Assembly: GCA_013214065.1 (NCBI GenBank)
Contig: JABSPK010000008.1
Coordinates: forward strand, 80,390-144,389
DNA length: 64,000 bases
Reading direction: 5' to 3'
Origin: Flavobacteriaceae bacterium
GTDB taxonomy: Bacteria; Bacteroidota; Bacteroidia; Flavobacteriales; Flavobacteriaceae
In this document: positions 45,114-55,156 of the stretch, piece after piece
How positions within the stretch are numbered: position 1 is the stretch's first letter
Layout of the letters: every line of letters starts with the position of its first letter
Program-made: the position numbers and the translations under genes
The notes under the pieces: generated by a model
What the model was told of the DNA's origin: nothing
The model's database searches: none
Seen by the model: only the letters and a program-made list of their open reading frames with translations

Positions 45114-45758
45114 TCAAAAGGTTACGGCTAGTGCCATGCCAAAATAGGGTTCTCCGGTTACTTCGTTCAGGTTCATGAACGGCTTGAAATCGATACCCAA
45201 TTGCTCGTTGACATTGTATTGTTTGAGGTGGGCATCGACATTGGCGTCGATGATGTTCAAGGCATAAAAGCCAATGGTGACCACCAACCACAAATCGCGG
45301 TTCCGCTGGGTACTTTCTTGGGCGTCCTGAAGCGAACTATCCGAAAAGTCGGGGCCGAAGCCATCATTGTTCGTATCGTAGAACTGGTCGTCGGTGAAGC
45401 CTGCCAAGCGCCGTTTAAAGGCGTCACGAAACTGATTGTATCGGGTATTATTGGTCGAATAGTTGTAAATGCCGATGCCGATAGCACCCCAGACGATGGG
45501 GGCTTTCCAGTACCGTTTGTTGTAGATTTGCCCTAAACCCGGCATAATGGCCGAATAAAAGGCCGCCTTACTCGGTGCCAAGGGGTTGATGGCCACTTTT
45601 TCGTAGGCCACCTCTTCGAAGGTAACCCCCTTCTTTTTGAAATCAGTATGGACCGAGTCGGTTTTTTGGGTGTTTTCTTCCTGCACTTCGGTTTCTTGTG
45701 CCATGCCCAAAACGCCGATGAAAAACAAACAAAGCCCTAAACGGAAGCCGTTATTCAC
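45114..45758 (-). CDS. DUF5683 domain membrane protein
   Basis: A 214-residue protein with a signal peptide (GLCLFFIGVLGMAQ), a charged stretch (QEENTQKTDSVHTD), then the DUF5683 core with PLAPSKAAFYSAIMPGLGQIYNKRYWKAPIVWGAIGIGIYNYSTNN. Two hydrophobic helices follow. The family always seems to sit in this par-dap-lep region in flavobacteria, but no role is known. It overlaps parB by 8 bp and leaves 3 bp to dapB. Confidence 0.85.
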   Translation of the reverse strand: MNNGFRLGLCLFFIGVLGMAQETEVQEENTQKTDSVHTDFKKKGVTFEEVAYEKVAINPLAPSKAAFYSAIMPGLGQIYNKRYWKAPIVWGAIGIGIYNYSTNNTRYNQFRDAFKRRLAGFTDDQFYDTNNDGFGPDFSDSSLQDAQESTQRNRDLWLVVTIGFYALNIIDANVDAHLKQYNVNEQLGIDFKPFMNLNEVTGEPYFGMALAVTF

Positions 45759-46656
45759 CCGAGAGTAATTTTTTTAGACGTTGGAATTCTTCCTTCGAAT
45801 GGAAAGGAATGACGATTTTACCCTTGCCATTGGCCGAAGCGGCAACACTGACCTTAACGGCCAAGTGGTCTTTGATATCGGAAAGGCTTTTGCTAATGTA
45901 ACCGGGTAGCTCCTTATTGCCTCCCGATTTCTCCGAAACCGAGTCCTTCCCGGATTTTATCGCACGTACCAATGCCTCGGTTTCCCGCACTGAAAGTTGT
46001 TGTGCAACGACCTTTTCATATATCGCGATCTGGTCTTTCTTTTTCTCCATGTTGATCAGGGCACGCCCATGACCCATGCTTACGAAACCATCGCGCATGC
46101 CCGTCTGTATGATCGGATGCAATTTCAACAAGCGCAGGTAGTTGGTGATGGTCGATCGTTTTTTACCCACCCGTTCGCTGAGCTTCTCTTGGGTCACCTT
46201 GACTTCATCGATCAAACGCTGGTAGGACAAGGCGATTTCAATGGGATCCAGGTCCTGCCTTTGGATATTCTCTACCAAGGCCATCTCCAGTGATTCTTGA
46301 TCATTGGCGATACGGATGTAGGCCGGAATGGTTTTCAAACCGACGATTTTCGAAGCCCTGAACCTTCGCTCCCCGGATACCAATTGGAATTTGTCATACC
46401 CCAATTTACGTACCGTGATGGGTTGTATGATGCCTAGTTCGCGGATGGATCCGGCCAGTTCCTTTAAGTTTTCGTCATTGAAATTAGAGCGCGGTTGGAA
46501 CGGATTGACTTCGATCGAAGCGATATCCAATTCCACGACATTGCCGATGACCTTATCGGCGTTCTTATCGCCTACGGCTTGGATGTCGTTTTCCGGATCT
46601 TTCAAAAGCGCTGATAGGCCCCTGCCAAGCGCTTGTTTTTTGGTTGCCTTCGCCAT
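45751..46656 (-). CDS. parB: Chromosome partitioning protein ParB
   Basis: A 301-residue CTP-dependent DNA-binding protein. LDIASIEVNPFQPRSNF, LAGSIRELGIIQPITVR and LVSGERRFRASKIVG form the N-terminal CTPase/ParB box. A helix-turn-helix region with VTQEKLSERVGKKRSTITNYLRLL recognises parS. The C-terminal dimerisation part is present. It abuts the parA stop (46657) and overlaps DUF5683. No parS is visible in the window. Confidence 0.95.
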   Translation of the reverse strand: MAKATKKQALGRGLSALLKDPENDIQAVGDKNADKVIGNVVELDIASIEVNPFQPRSNFNDENLKELAGSIRELGIIQPITVRKLGYDKFQLVSGERRFRASKIVGLKTIPAYIRIANDQESLEMALVENIQRQDLDPIEIALSYQRLIDEVKVTQEKLSERVGKKRSTITNYLRLLKLHPIIQTGMRDGFVSMGHGRALINMEKKKDQIAIYEKVVAQQLSVRETEALVRAIKSGKDSVSEKSGGNKELPGYISKSLSDIKDHLAVKVSVAASANGKGKIVIPFHSKEEFQRLKKLLSGE

Positions 46657-47430
46657 CTAGACTGTCTCCTTGTTTTTGTTCAATATCTCATTGGCCAAGT
46701 TCAAGTAATTCGAAGCCCCTTTGCTACTCGCATCATACTTGATAATGCTTTCACCATAACTTGGTGCTTCACTCAACTTTACGTTCCGTTGGATGATGGT
46801 GTCGAACACCATATCGGCGAAGTGTTTCTTGACCTCTTCGACCACTTGGTTCGATAAACGCAATCTTGAATCGTACATGGTCAACAGCATGCCTTCGATA
46901 TCGAGTTCGGTATTGTGGATGCGTTGCACGCTTTTGATCGTATTGAGCAATTTGCCCAATCCTTCCAAAGCGAAATATTCGCATTGGATCGGGATCATTA
47001 CCGAGTCGGCCGCGGTAAGGGCATTCAGGGTCAACAGCCCCAATGAAGGAGCGCAATCGATCAGAATGTAATCGTAGGTTTCCCGAAGCCCTTGAATGGC
47101 TTCTTTCATCATGTATTCGCGATTGTCCTTGTCGACCAATTCGATTTCAATGGCCACCAAATCGATATGGGCGGGAATCAGATCGACATTGGGCGAATCG
47201 GTACTAACGATAGTCTCCATTGCGGTCGCGGTATGCTCCAACAATTGGTAGGTCCCTTTTTCGACCAATTCGACCGCTACCCCTAAACCAGAGGTGGCAT
47301 TTGCCTGGGGGTCGGCATCGATCAACAATACTTTCTTTTCAAGAACACCCAAAGAAGCTGCAAGATTCACCGAAGTGGTCGTCTTTCCTACGCCTCCTTT
47401 CTGATTCGCAATAGCAATGATTTTGCCCAT
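46657..47430 (-). CDS. parA: Chromosome partitioning ATPase ParA (Soj)
   Basis: A 257-residue Walker-type ATPase: deviant Walker A KGGVGKTTTSVNLA at residues 10-23, DADPQANATSGLG, YDYILIDCAPSLG, and the C-terminal ETVPYDPSLS-like region present as ETV terminus. It drives segregation of origin-proximal DNA together with ParB. It is first of the operon parA-parB-DUF5683-dapB-lepB, with a 145-bp gap upstream. A minus-strand TATTTTTA near 47450 could be part of its promoter. Confidence 0.95.
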   Translation of the reverse strand: MGKIIAIANQKGGVGKTTTSVNLAASLGVLEKKVLLIDADPQANATSGLGVAVELVEKGTYQLLEHTATAMETIVSTDSPNVDLIPAHIDLVAIEIELVDKDNREYMMKEAIQGLRETYDYILIDCAPSLGLLTLNALTAADSVMIPIQCEYFALEGLGKLLNTIKSVQRIHNTELDIEGMLLTMYDSRLRLSNQVVEEVKKHFADMVFDTIIQRNVKLSEAPSYGESIIKYDASSKGASNYLNLANEILNKNKETV

Positions 47431-47575
47431 TCATCAAGTAAGTTAGGGGTTAAAAATACGATTATTTATAAGGATGGAAAACGCAAATTGTTAACACAAG
47501 GTGAATAAGTTAAGACCTTGCCGTTAAAGTAAGTTAAAGTTTAAATCAAATTTTGATCATCCCTTTATGGATGCC

Positions 47576-49645
47576 CTAATCCTTTAGGATTTCCAATAAT
47601 TCGATGGCCGCTTCACTGATTTTCGTACCCGGTCCGAATACGGCGATCGCCCCGGCATCGAACAGACTTTGGTAGTCTTGTTTCGGGATGACCCCACCCA
47701 CGATGACCATGATATCCTCGCGCCCGAAACGCGCCAATTCCTCGATGACCTGGGGCACCAGCGTTTTGTGGCCGCCCGCCAAGGACGAAATCCCTAAGAT
47801 GTGTACGTCATTTTCGATGGCTTGTTTGGCCACTTCTTGCGGGGTTTGGAACAAGGGCCCGATATCGACATCGAAGCCGAGGTCGGCATAGCCTGTCGCT
47901 ACCACCTTGGCACCTCGATCGTGGCCGTCCTGGCCCATCTTGGCGACCATGATCCTCGGGCGTCTGCCTTCACTTTGTGCAAAGGCATCGGCCATTTGTT
48001 TGGCTTTTAAAAAGGTATCGTCGTTTTGGATTTCCTTGGAATACACGCCACTGATTGCTTGAACTTTCGCGCGATAGCGACCAAAGGCCTTTTCAAGGGC
48101 GTCACTGATTTCACCCAAGGTGGCCCTGGCACGCGCTGCCGATACTGCTAAAGCTAGCAAATTTTCACCACTTTCACCTTTTGACTTTCGTTCTGCGGAC
48201 TCGGTGAGCTGCGCTAGGATTCGGCTTACTGCTTTCGCATCGCGACCTTGTTTGACGCTCGTCAATCGAGCCAGTTGTTGCTCGCGAACCTTGCGGTTGT
48301 CGACTTCCAAGATCTGTAGTTCGTCTTCGTCTTCCAGTACGAATTCGTTCACGCCGACGATGGTATCCCTGGCGCTATCGATACGGGCTTGTTTTTTGGC
48401 AGCGGCCTCTTCGATCCGCCGTTTCGGTATGCCTTCTTCGATCGCCCGGGTCATGCCCCCGATTTTTTCGACCTCTTCCATCAAATCCCAGGCTTCTTCC
48501 GCAATTTGGGCGGTGAGGTCCTCAATGAAATGACTGCCGGCCCAAGGGTCGACCGTTTTGGTGATCTGGGTCTCTTCTTGCAAGAACAATTGGGTGTTCC
48601 TCGCAATTCGTGCTGAAAAATCGGTAGGTAGGGCGATGGCTTCATCCAAGGCGTTGGTGTGCAGGCTTTGGGTGCCGCCGAAAACCGCCGCCATGGCCTC
48701 AATGGTCGTTCGGGCCACATTGTTGAAAGGGTCTTGCTCGGTCAAGCTCCAACCACTGGTTTGGCAATGGGTACGTAGCATGGATGATTTCGGGTTCTTC
48801 GGTTCGAATTGTCGTAGCAATTTCGCCCAAAGCATGCGCGCGGCCCGCATTTTGGCGATTTCCGTACAATGATCCATACCGATGCCCCAGAAAAAAGAAA
48901 GGCGGGGGGCGAAATCATCGACCTGTAATCCGGCCTTCAATCCAGTACGGATGTATTCGACCCCATCGGCCAAGGTATAGGCCAATTCCAAGGCAGCAGG
49001 GGCGCCCGCCTCATGCATGTGATAGCCCGAGATACTGATGCTATTGAACTTGGGCATGTTTTGGCTGGTGTATTCAAAAATATCCGCTATGAGTTGCATC
49101 GACGGTTTTGGGGGGTAGATGTAAGTATTCCGTACCATGAACTCTTTCAAAATATCGTTTTGGATGGTGCCCGCGAGCAACTCCTTGGAGACCCCTTGTT
49201 CTTCGGCGGCCACGATATAGAAAGCCATAATAGGCAATACGGCCCCGTTCATGGTCATCGATACCGACATCTTATCCAGAGGGATGTCTTGAAAGAGGAC
49301 TTTCATGTCTTCGACCGAATCGATGGCAACGCCCGCCTTTCCTACATCGCCGACGACACGTTCATTGTCGCTATCATAACCACGGTGGGTAGGCAGGTCA
49401 AAGGCCACCGACAGCCCTTTTTGTCCTGCAGCGAGATTGCGCCGGTAGAAGGCGTTACTTTCCTCAGCGGTCGAAAAACCGGCATATTGCCTGATGGTCC
49501 ATGGTCGACGCACGTACATCGTGCTGTACGGTCCCCTTAAGAACGGGGCGATACCGGCAGCGAAACCTTCATGTGCCATAGGCGTGCGTGCGGCCCCATC
49601 TTGGGTGCCTGACAACTGCAAATCCTGTACGTCCAGTCTAGCCAT
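47576..49645 (-). CDS. scpA: Methylmalonyl-CoA mutase, large (B12-binding) subunit
   Basis: A 689-residue enzyme isomerising succinyl-CoA and methylmalonyl-CoA. The N-terminal TIM barrel has [53 protein letters not shown] (recognisable pieces) and [16 protein letters not shown]. The C-terminal cobalamin domain has [10 protein letters not shown] with H575 as the lower ligand, and [25 protein letters not shown]. It is complete. Its start lies 3 bp after the small subunit stop. Confidence 0.95.
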   Translation of the reverse strand: MARLDVQDLQLSGTQDGAARTPMAHEGFAAGIAPFLRGPYSTMYVRRPWTIRQYAGFSTAEESNAFYRRNLAAGQKGLSVAFDLPTHRGYDSDNERVVGDVGKAGVAIDSVEDMKVLFQDIPLDKMSVSMTMNGAVLPIMAFYIVAAEEQGVSKELLAGTIQNDILKEFMVRNTYIYPPKPSMQLIADIFEYTSQNMPKFNSISISGYHMHEAGAPAALELAYTLADGVEYIRTGLKAGLQVDDFAPRLSFFWGIGMDHCTEIAKMRAARMLWAKLLRQFEPKNPKSSMLRTHCQTSGWSLTEQDPFNNVARTTIEAMAAVFGGTQSLHTNALDEAIALPTDFSARIARNTQLFLQEETQITKTVDPWAGSHFIEDLTAQIAEEAWDLMEEVEKIGGMTRAIEEGIPKRRIEEAAAKKQARIDSARDTIVGVNEFVLEDEDELQILEVDNRKVREQQLARLTSVKQGRDAKAVSRILAQLTESAERKSKGESGENLLALAVSAARARATLGEISDALEKAFGRYRAKVQAISGVYSKEIQNDDTFLKAKQMADAFAQSEGRRPRIMVAKMGQDGHDRGAKVVATGYADLGFDVDIGPLFQTPQEVAKQAIENDVHILGISSLAGGHKTLVPQVIEELARFGREDIMVIVGGVIPKQDYQSLFDAGAIAVFGPGTKISEAAIELLEILKD

Positions 49646-49648
49646 GGG

Positions 49649-51037
49649 TTAGGTTTTTTTGGTTTCGTTGGCAAGTCGTTCCTTTTCGATGGTCTCGGCC
49701 AATCGTTTGGCAATGATCGGTTCGACGATGGTTTTCGTTTTTCGGGATGCCATGAATGGATCTCGTTCAAGGTCGTGCCCCATGGCATCCGAAGCGTTCG
49801 GGTATTTGTTGGTACCGATGGATACAAGTTTGCCCTCATCGAACAATCGCTGTTCCTTTTGTGCAGAAGCTTTTATTTTTTTCTGGATTATCCCTTTTTT
49901 CAATTGTTGAAGAAAACCGCCTCCGTGTTCGATTTGCTTGAAAAGGTCCAGTCCTTTTTGTGCCAATTGGTGGGTCAATGTTTCGATATAATAGGCCCCG
50001 TCACTATGGGTCGATGCACTAGCTAGAAAACTCTCTTTTTGTAGGATGATCAATTGATTGCGGGCGATCCGGTCACCGAATTCGTTGTCGTCGTGATACA
50101 AGTGGTCATAGCGCAGGCTACAAATCGTATCGGCGCCACCTAATGCCGCCGCCATGAATTCGCTGGTCGTTCGCAGCATATTGACATTGTAATCGTACAG
50201 GGTTTTATTGCGAAGCGATGGTTGGGCTACGATATGACAGGGTACGCTATTACCGTGGGCCTTTGATAAGCTCTGCCATAGCCAGCGCAGGGCCCGGAGT
50301 TTGGCAATCTCAAAAAAGTAATTACTTCCTACCGCCACTTGGAAACTTATGGGACCTGCTGTTTTATTGAGGCCCTTGAGATGGTTCAGGTATTCGTTGG
50401 CATGGGCGACCCCATAAGCCAGTTGTTGGATGCAATTCGCCCCCGCATGTTGGTATTGGGTCATATCGCAACCTATAACATGCGTAATGCCCTGACGTTC
50501 ACAATAGGCCAGTATGGCATCGAAATGAGCATGGTCCTGGGACATGTCATGGTACCAATTGCCACTTCGATTCAAGTTTCCGATCAAGTCGATATGCAGA
50601 CAAACGAGGGAGTTCGCCGGGAAGGAACCCAGTAATCCGGTGATGGTTGACGCATCAAGGAAACCGAATTCAAGATGGACCGGTATTTTGGTGAGATCGA
50701 TTCCATCAAATAAGCTGCCGACGGCAAGTTCGATTCGCGGGATGCTGAAAAACAGGCTTTGCGCCCCCCTTGCTAGGGCATCTAAGGCTCGGGTATTCGC
50801 TTTCAGGGGGTCTTCGACCACAATCCGTTGGCCCATATTCCACGCGATCCGACCCGTAGAAAAAAGCGGTTGTTCGGCAAGGTCTTCGGCATGGTAGAAG
50901 GGTTTGATGTGGAGTCCTTCCAAAGATTCCCAAACCAAGGTATCGTTGTAATCGGCCCCTTTCAGATCCATTTGGATCTGCTGTTTCCATTGCTTGGCCG
51001 AAACGGCGCCGAATTCTGAAAATAACTGCTTTCCCAT
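49649..51037 (-). CDS. mutA: Methylmalonyl-CoA mutase, small subunit
   Basis: A 462-residue homologue of the large subunit's barrel domain without a B12-binding domain. Visible pieces are DLKGADYNDTLVWESLEGLHIKPFY, NYFFEIAKLRALRWLWQ and HDLERDPFMASRKTKTIVEP. The small subunit is catalytically inactive and supports heterodimer assembly in known systems. No epimerase or meaB gene is in the window. It lies 4 bp after the DivIC-like gene. Confidence 0.9.
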   Translation of the reverse strand: MGKQLFSEFGAVSAKQWKQQIQMDLKGADYNDTLVWESLEGLHIKPFYHAEDLAEQPLFSTGRIAWNMGQRIVVEDPLKANTRALDALARGAQSLFFSIPRIELAVGSLFDGIDLTKIPVHLEFGFLDASTITGLLGSFPANSLVCLHIDLIGNLNRSGNWYHDMSQDHAHFDAILAYCERQGITHVIGCDMTQYQHAGANCIQQLAYGVAHANEYLNHLKGLNKTAGPISFQVAVGSNYFFEIAKLRALRWLWQSLSKAHGNSVPCHIVAQPSLRNKTLYDYNVNMLRTTSEFMAAALGGADTICSLRYDHLYHDDNEFGDRIARNQLIILQKESFLASASTHSDGAYYIETLTHQLAQKGLDLFKQIEHGGGFLQQLKKGIIQKKIKASAQKEQRLFDEGKLVSIGTNKYPNASDAMGHDLERDPFMASRKTKTIVEPIIAKRLAETIEKERLANETKKT

Positions 51038-51041
51038 ACGT

Positions 51042-51374
51042 TTACTCGTCCTTTTTAGGTGGAATGCTGTCTTCGTATTCGATCAAAAACACCTCTTCGT
51101 TGTCTTTTTTCATGTAATAACGCTCGCGGGCATATTTTTCCAAGGCTTCGGGACTCGATAATTTTTCCAGTGCGGCTTTATCCTTTTGGATTTCCTTTTT
51201 CAAAAATTCCTTTTGCTGTTCCAACTTGTTGATTTCGTTTTGGAGCTCGTTGTGGATCAACAGGGAGTTGGTATCGAAAAAGGCCATCCAAACCACAAAA
51301 ATGGTAAGTACCAACACATAGGTATTGGCGAACACCTTGACCCATTTTTTCTTTTTGAATTCAGACCATCCCAT
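51042..51374 (-). CDS. Septum formation initiator (FtsB/DivIC-like)
   Basis: A 110-residue bitopic protein with a basic N-terminus (GWSEFKKKKWVKVF), one transmembrane helix at about 15-33 (ANTYVLVLTIFVVWMAFF), and a coiled coil (NELQNEINKLEQQKEFLKKEIQ), then EKYARERYYMKKDNEEVFLIEY, the conserved end of DivIC/FtsB-type proteins. These proteins form a complex with FtsL and FtsQ at the division site. It lies 5 bp after udk and 4 bp before the mutase small subunit. Confidence 0.87.
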   Translation of the reverse strand: MGWSEFKKKKWVKVFANTYVLVLTIFVVWMAFFDTNSLLIHNELQNEINKLEQQKEFLKKEIQKDKAALEKLSSPEALEKYARERYYMKKDNEEVFLIEYEDSIPPKKDE

Positions 51375-51379
51375 CAGCG

Positions 51380-51985
51380 TTACAGTTTGTCATTGACGAT
51401 CGTGCGCACCATATCGACGGCCACGGTGTTGTAATGGTTGTTGGGGATGATGATGTCTGCGAATTCCTTTGAAGGCTCTATAAATTGATTGTGCATGGGT
51501 TTTACCGCCGATTGGTAGCGGTGCAGCACTTTCTCGAGATCATGCCCTCGTTCTTTGATGTCGCGCTGTAACCTGCGGATCAGGCGTTCATCCGAATCGG
51601 CATGAACGAAGATCTTGATGTCGAACAAATCCCTCAATTGGGCATTGCTCAATACCAATATACCCTCAACGATGATCACCCGTTTGGGTTCGGTCAATAT
51701 GGTTTCGGACATCCGCGTTTCCTCCACAAAGGAATAGACCGGGATTTCGACGGCTTTTCCGGCTTTAAGATCCGTGATATGCTGGATCAAAAGCTCAAAA
51801 TCAATGGAATTGGGGTGATCGAAGTTGATTTTACCCCGTTCTTCCTTGGTCAAATGGGCCAAATCATTGTAATAGGAGTCTTGTGAAATCACTACGACCT
51901 CCTTGGTCGGTAGTTCTTCGGTAATTTGATTGACAACGGTCGTCTTTCCGCATCCGGTGCCACCCGCGATCCCTATGATGAGCAT
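51380..51985 (-). CDS. udk: Uridine kinase
   Basis: A 201-residue P-loop kinase phosphorylating uridine/cytidine with ATP or GTP. The P-loop is GIAGGTGCGKTTVV near residues 5-18, followed by VISQDSYYNDL and NFDHPNSIDFELLI. The start is taken as the ATG at 51985 (MLIIGIAGG) because the longer frame adds MCTFEGKLSY of no known relevance. It is first of the operon udk-divIC-mutase genes. Confidence 0.92.
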   Translation of the reverse strand: MLIIGIAGGTGCGKTTVVNQITEELPTKEVVVISQDSYYNDLAHLTKEERGKINFDHPNSIDFELLIQHITDLKAGKAVEIPVYSFVEETRMSETILTEPKRVIIVEGILVLSNAQLRDLFDIKIFVHADSDERLIRRLQRDIKERGHDLEKVLHRYQSAVKPMHNQFIEPSKEFADIIIPNNHYNTVAVDMVRTIVNDKL

Positions 51986-52002
51986 GTACGATAATTTGCC
52001 CT

Positions 52003-52010
52003 CAAAGGTA
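52003..52010 (-). promoter_or_regulatory. -7 box for udk operon
   Basis: Minus-strand TACCTTTG lies 17 nt before the udk start. The nearest TTTG upstream is too far (28 bp), so the -33 element is unclear. Confidence 0.4.
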
Positions 52011-52200
52011 CACATTTGAACCCAGTCGTACCACCTATCAAAACGGACGGGCGTTCAAAAACAAGCCCGGTCCTAGGGTTTGGAACGGCCTTGGATCCCC
52101 ATGGGCCTTTAACAATGTCCAATTCGAAAAATTCGCTTGACCAAGCAAAACAATCAGGATAAAAGTTCCTCCCTTCATTTGGTGTACCTACCTTTATCCG

Positions 52201-53412
52201 ATGGAAAAATCGGCAGCGAAGCCCAACTTTGAATTCATTGCCTTAATGGCTTCTTTGATGTCGATCGTGGCCTTGGCGATCGATACCCTATTGCCGGCCA
52301 TTCCCGATATAGGACAGACGATCCACAGCTCCGACCCAAAAGACCACCAGCTTTTTGTAACCATGATTTTTTTAGGATTGGGGGTAGGTCAATTGTTCTT
52401 CGGGCCACTTTCAGATCAATATGGCCGAAAGCCAATGGTTTATGCCGGATTTGTGGTGTTCGGGTTGGCCAGTGTCATCTGTCTTCTGGCGCAAAACCTT
52501 GAGGTGATGGTCGTTGGTCGGATCCTTCAGGGGATAGGGCTTTCATCGCATCGCACCATCGCGATCTCGATCATTCGAGACATGTACAAAGGGGATTATA
52601 TGGCCCGAATCATGTCGTTCGTTACCGCCTTCTTCATTTTGGTGCCCGTGGTCGCCCCCGCGATCGGGAAGGTGATCCTGGATCAGTTCAATTGGCAGAC
52701 CATTTTTTATGTCCACCTTTTTTTGGCCGCCCTGCTGTGGATTTGGTTTTGGAAAAGACAGCGGGAGACGTTAAAACCTGAATATAAGATCAAATTCTCC
52801 GGAAAGAGTTTTCTGGCCGGGGCCAAAGAAATGTTGCGTTACCCAGAGACCGTTGCTTTTACGTTCGTATCCGGACTGGTGACCGGCGCCTTTTTGGTCT
52901 ACTTGAGTTCGGCCCAACATATTTTCGAAGACCAATACGGCATGCGTGAAGCCTTCCCGTTTTTGTTCGCCGCCTTGGCAATATCCATCGGTACTTCGAC
53001 TTTTACCAATGGCACCATGGTCTTGCGTTTCGGAATGCGCAAACTTTCCATGGCGGCCACGGTGGCTTTTAGTGCGATTGCCTTATTGTACGTGATCCTT
53101 TTCTGGAACGCGCCCAATCCGAACGTATCCGTTTTAGTGGCATTTCTGTTCTTTCAGTTTTTCTGTTTGGGGTTCATGTGGGGTAATTTCCGTTCCATTG
53201 CCATGGAACCCATCGGTCATATTGCGGGCATAGGTGCTGCGATCAATGGCTTTGTTTCGACCATGATCTCGGTCCCCATTGCTTCTTGGATCGGCATTTA
53301 TCTCGAAGATACCGCCTTGCCCTTGTTCATTGGGCTGGCGATTTGTGGCTGGTGTTCGGTAGCCTTGATCGTCACGGTCCGTAAAAAGCGGCCGATATTG
53401 GGTCAAGGTTGA
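52201..53412 (+). CDS. MFS multidrug exporter, Bcr/CflA type
   Basis: A 403-residue, 12-helix transporter. The N-terminal half has IDTLLPAIPDIGQ and LGVGQLFFGPLSDQYGRKPMVYAG (loop motif GPLSDQYGRKP typical of DHA1), and VGRILQGIGLSSHRTIAISIIRDMY (R..QG.G). This group expels drugs such as bicyclomycin or sulfonamides by proton antiport; the natural substrate is unknown. It converges on anmK with a 10-bp stop overlap and stands alone on the plus strand. A weak -7-like TACCTTTA lies just upstream. Confidence 0.88.
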   Translation: MEKSAAKPNFEFIALMASLMSIVALAIDTLLPAIPDIGQTIHSSDPKDHQLFVTMIFLGLGVGQLFFGPLSDQYGRKPMVYAGFVVFGLASVICLLAQNLEVMVVGRILQGIGLSSHRTIAISIIRDMYKGDYMARIMSFVTAFFILVPVVAPAIGKVILDQFNWQTIFYVHLFLAALLWIWFWKRQRETLKPEYKIKFSGKSFLAGAKEMLRYPETVAFTFVSGLVTGAFLVYLSSAQHIFEDQYGMREAFPFLFAALAISIGTSTFTNGTMVLRFGMRKLSMAATVAFSAIALLYVILFWNAPNPNVSVLVAFLFFQFFCLGFMWGNFRSIAMEPIGHIAGIGAAINGFVSTMISVPIASWIGIYLEDTALPLFIGLAICGWCSVALIVTVRKKRPILGQG

Positions 53413-54491
53413 TGTGGGGAAGGCTTGAATAGGGCCCCGCTACTCGAATCACGTTCGGCCCCGGTTACCGAGGCCAAAACGTTGATGGCATTCCGTTCCT
53501 TCAACACCCCCATAAAACCGAATACCATGGCTTCTTTGTATTCGATCAAGCGTTTCGACGGAACGATAACTTCGCAAAAGGGATGTAAAGCCTCTCGCAG
53601 GCAATCGACAAAGAAAGTGTTCAAAGCACCGCCACCGGTTACCAGCAACCGATTCGATCCCGTAGACGCTTCTTTTGCGACGACCTTGGCGATTTGCGTG
53701 CAATTGTGTTTGATGATCGTGTGGAGTTGGTCTTGGATCGGAGCTGCGCATTTTTCGATCAGGGGCTTGATTTCAGCTTCAAACCATTCGAATCCCGTGG
53801 ATTTCGGATAGGGTAATCGGTAATATTCCAATGCGTTTAAGGCTTCCATCAGTTCGGTATCCACTGTACCACTGCGCGCCATTGTTCCGCCTGCATCATA
53901 AGCTTGACCGATGGTCGCCGTGATATGGTTCAAGGGCATGTTCGCCATGCCGATGTCGAAAGCGATCCGTTTTTCATGCTTTTGGAATGAAATATTGCTG
54001 ATTCCCCCAAGGTTGAGACAGAAATCAAAGTCTGCGAACAACAGGCTGTCCCCAATCGGTACCAATGGGGCACCTTGGCCGTTCAACTGAACGTCAAGGG
54101 TTCGGAAATCACAGATGACCCGATGGCCCGAAGCATCTGCCAGTGCTTGTCCAGCTCCCAATTGAAAGGTAATGCCCACTTCCGGGCGATGGTGCGAAGT
54201 GTGTCCGTGGCTGGCTAAGAAATCCACCAAAAGGCCATGTTCAGCCAAAAAGGCCTTGGCCTGTTCCCCCAACCAGTGGCCATACTCTTGGTGTAATTCG
54301 TCATGTCTGGATTCGGAATGGTGAATGGCATTTTGCAGATCCGCTAACATGCGGGTCCCATAGGGGATGGTAGTGGCTACCAAAATCTCGAACGACCAAC
54401 CTTGGTCACCGTACTCGAAGTGGCAATAAGCCAAATCCAATCCATCTAGCGACGTGCCCGACATCATTCCTAAAACCCGATACGTACTCAC
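53403..54491 (-). CDS. anmK: Anhydro-N-acetylmuramic acid kinase
   Basis: A 362-residue kinase that opens the 1,6-anhydro ring of anhydro-MurNAc and phosphorylates it to MurNAc-6-phosphate. GMMSGTSLDGLDLAYCHF at residues 8-25 is the phosphate-binding signature; DFRTLDVQLNGQGAPLVPIGD and GGISNISF follow. Normal length. Last gene of a leftward operon with nagB-like, ampG-like, nagZ-like and a methyltransferase, overlapping the methyltransferase by 4 bp. Its product is the substrate of MurQ encoded divergently. Confidence 0.94.
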   Translation of the reverse strand: MSTYRVLGMMSGTSLDGLDLAYCHFEYGDQGWSFEILVATTIPYGTRMLADLQNAIHHSESRHDELHQEYGHWLGEQAKAFLAEHGLLVDFLASHGHTSHHRPEVGITFQLGAGQALADASGHRVICDFRTLDVQLNGQGAPLVPIGDSLLFADFDFCLNLGGISNISFQKHEKRIAFDIGMANMPLNHITATIGQAYDAGGTMARSGTVDTELMEALNALEYYRLPYPKSTGFEWFEAEIKPLIEKCAAPIQDQLHTIIKHNCTQIAKVVAKEASTGSNRLLVTGGGALNTFFVDCLREALHPFCEVIVPSKRLIEYKEAMVFGFMGVLKERNAINVLASVTGAERDSSSGALFKPSPHQP

Positions 54492-55156
54492 TGAAGTTTA
54501 TTTAAGATGAATATAAGCGAAAGTGGCTTCCCATCCGAATCGTGCACTTCTTCAACCGACGATACACTGTTCGGAATCTCGGAGATCAGGGTCTTCCAAT
54601 CCTCCAAGGTGCGCGCGTACCAGGCATGACCATCTTCGAAACCCCCAGGCAGGCCTTCCCAAGCATCCGCGATCCATTGGGAACGGTAGGGGAGACCACG
54701 GTCGATCAAAAAATCGGGATGGACGGTCTGTATTACCACTGCACCTCCGTCTCGCACATTTGCCATAACCTGGATCAGTAAGGCCGCTACTTCATCTTTG
54801 AGATAGAGTGCGAAGTTGAAAACGATCAAGTCGTAGGGGTGGTACGGGATCGGAAGACCAGAGATGATGTCTTCAAAAGCCAGGTGTTCAAAGCGACCTT
54901 GGGATTTTTGTTGGGCCAATGCTACCAATTCGATGGTTCCATCGAAACCATAGGCCTCGATTCCTGTTTGCTGTAGGGCACGGCACAACCACCCTTCACC
55001 ACAGCCCAGATCGGCGACCCGTTGCGGGCCTAAAGCCTGTATGACCCGAAGGATGGCGGCATTGGTGAATCGGCGCGATTCGATTTCATTGCCGTCAATG
55101 ACCGCACTCCACCTTTGGGCGTTCTTTGACCATGTGGAACGTATGCCATGGTTCAT
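54488..55156 (-). CDS. Class I SAM-dependent methyltransferase
   Basis: A 222-residue protein with a Rossmann-type AdoMet site: VADLGCGEGWLCRAL at about residues 56-70, GFDGTIELVALAQQKS, and the acidic LIVFNFALYL. There is no membrane segment or obvious substrate domain. It overlaps nagZ (4 bp) and anmK (4 bp), so it is tightly coupled with peptidoglycan recycling. Its substrate is unknown; a small cytoplasmic metabolite or amino sugar derivative would fit the context but this is inference only. Confidence 0.82.
   Translation of the reverse strand: MNHGIRSTWSKNAQRWSAVIDGNEIESRRFTNAAILRVIQALGPQRVADLGCGEGWLCRALQQTGIEAYGFDGTIELVALAQQKSQGRFEHLAFEDIISGLPIPYHPYDLIVFNFALYLKDEVAALLIQVMANVRDGGAVVIQTVHPDFLIDRGLPYRSQWIADAWEGLPGGFEDGHAWYARTLEDWKTLISEIPNSVSSVEEVHDSDGKPLSLIFILNKLQ

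Noticed and set aside
45751..47575. parS site near parAB
   Set aside because: I looked for the TGTTNCACGTGNAACA-type palindrome around parA and parB and saw none. A distant site is possible.
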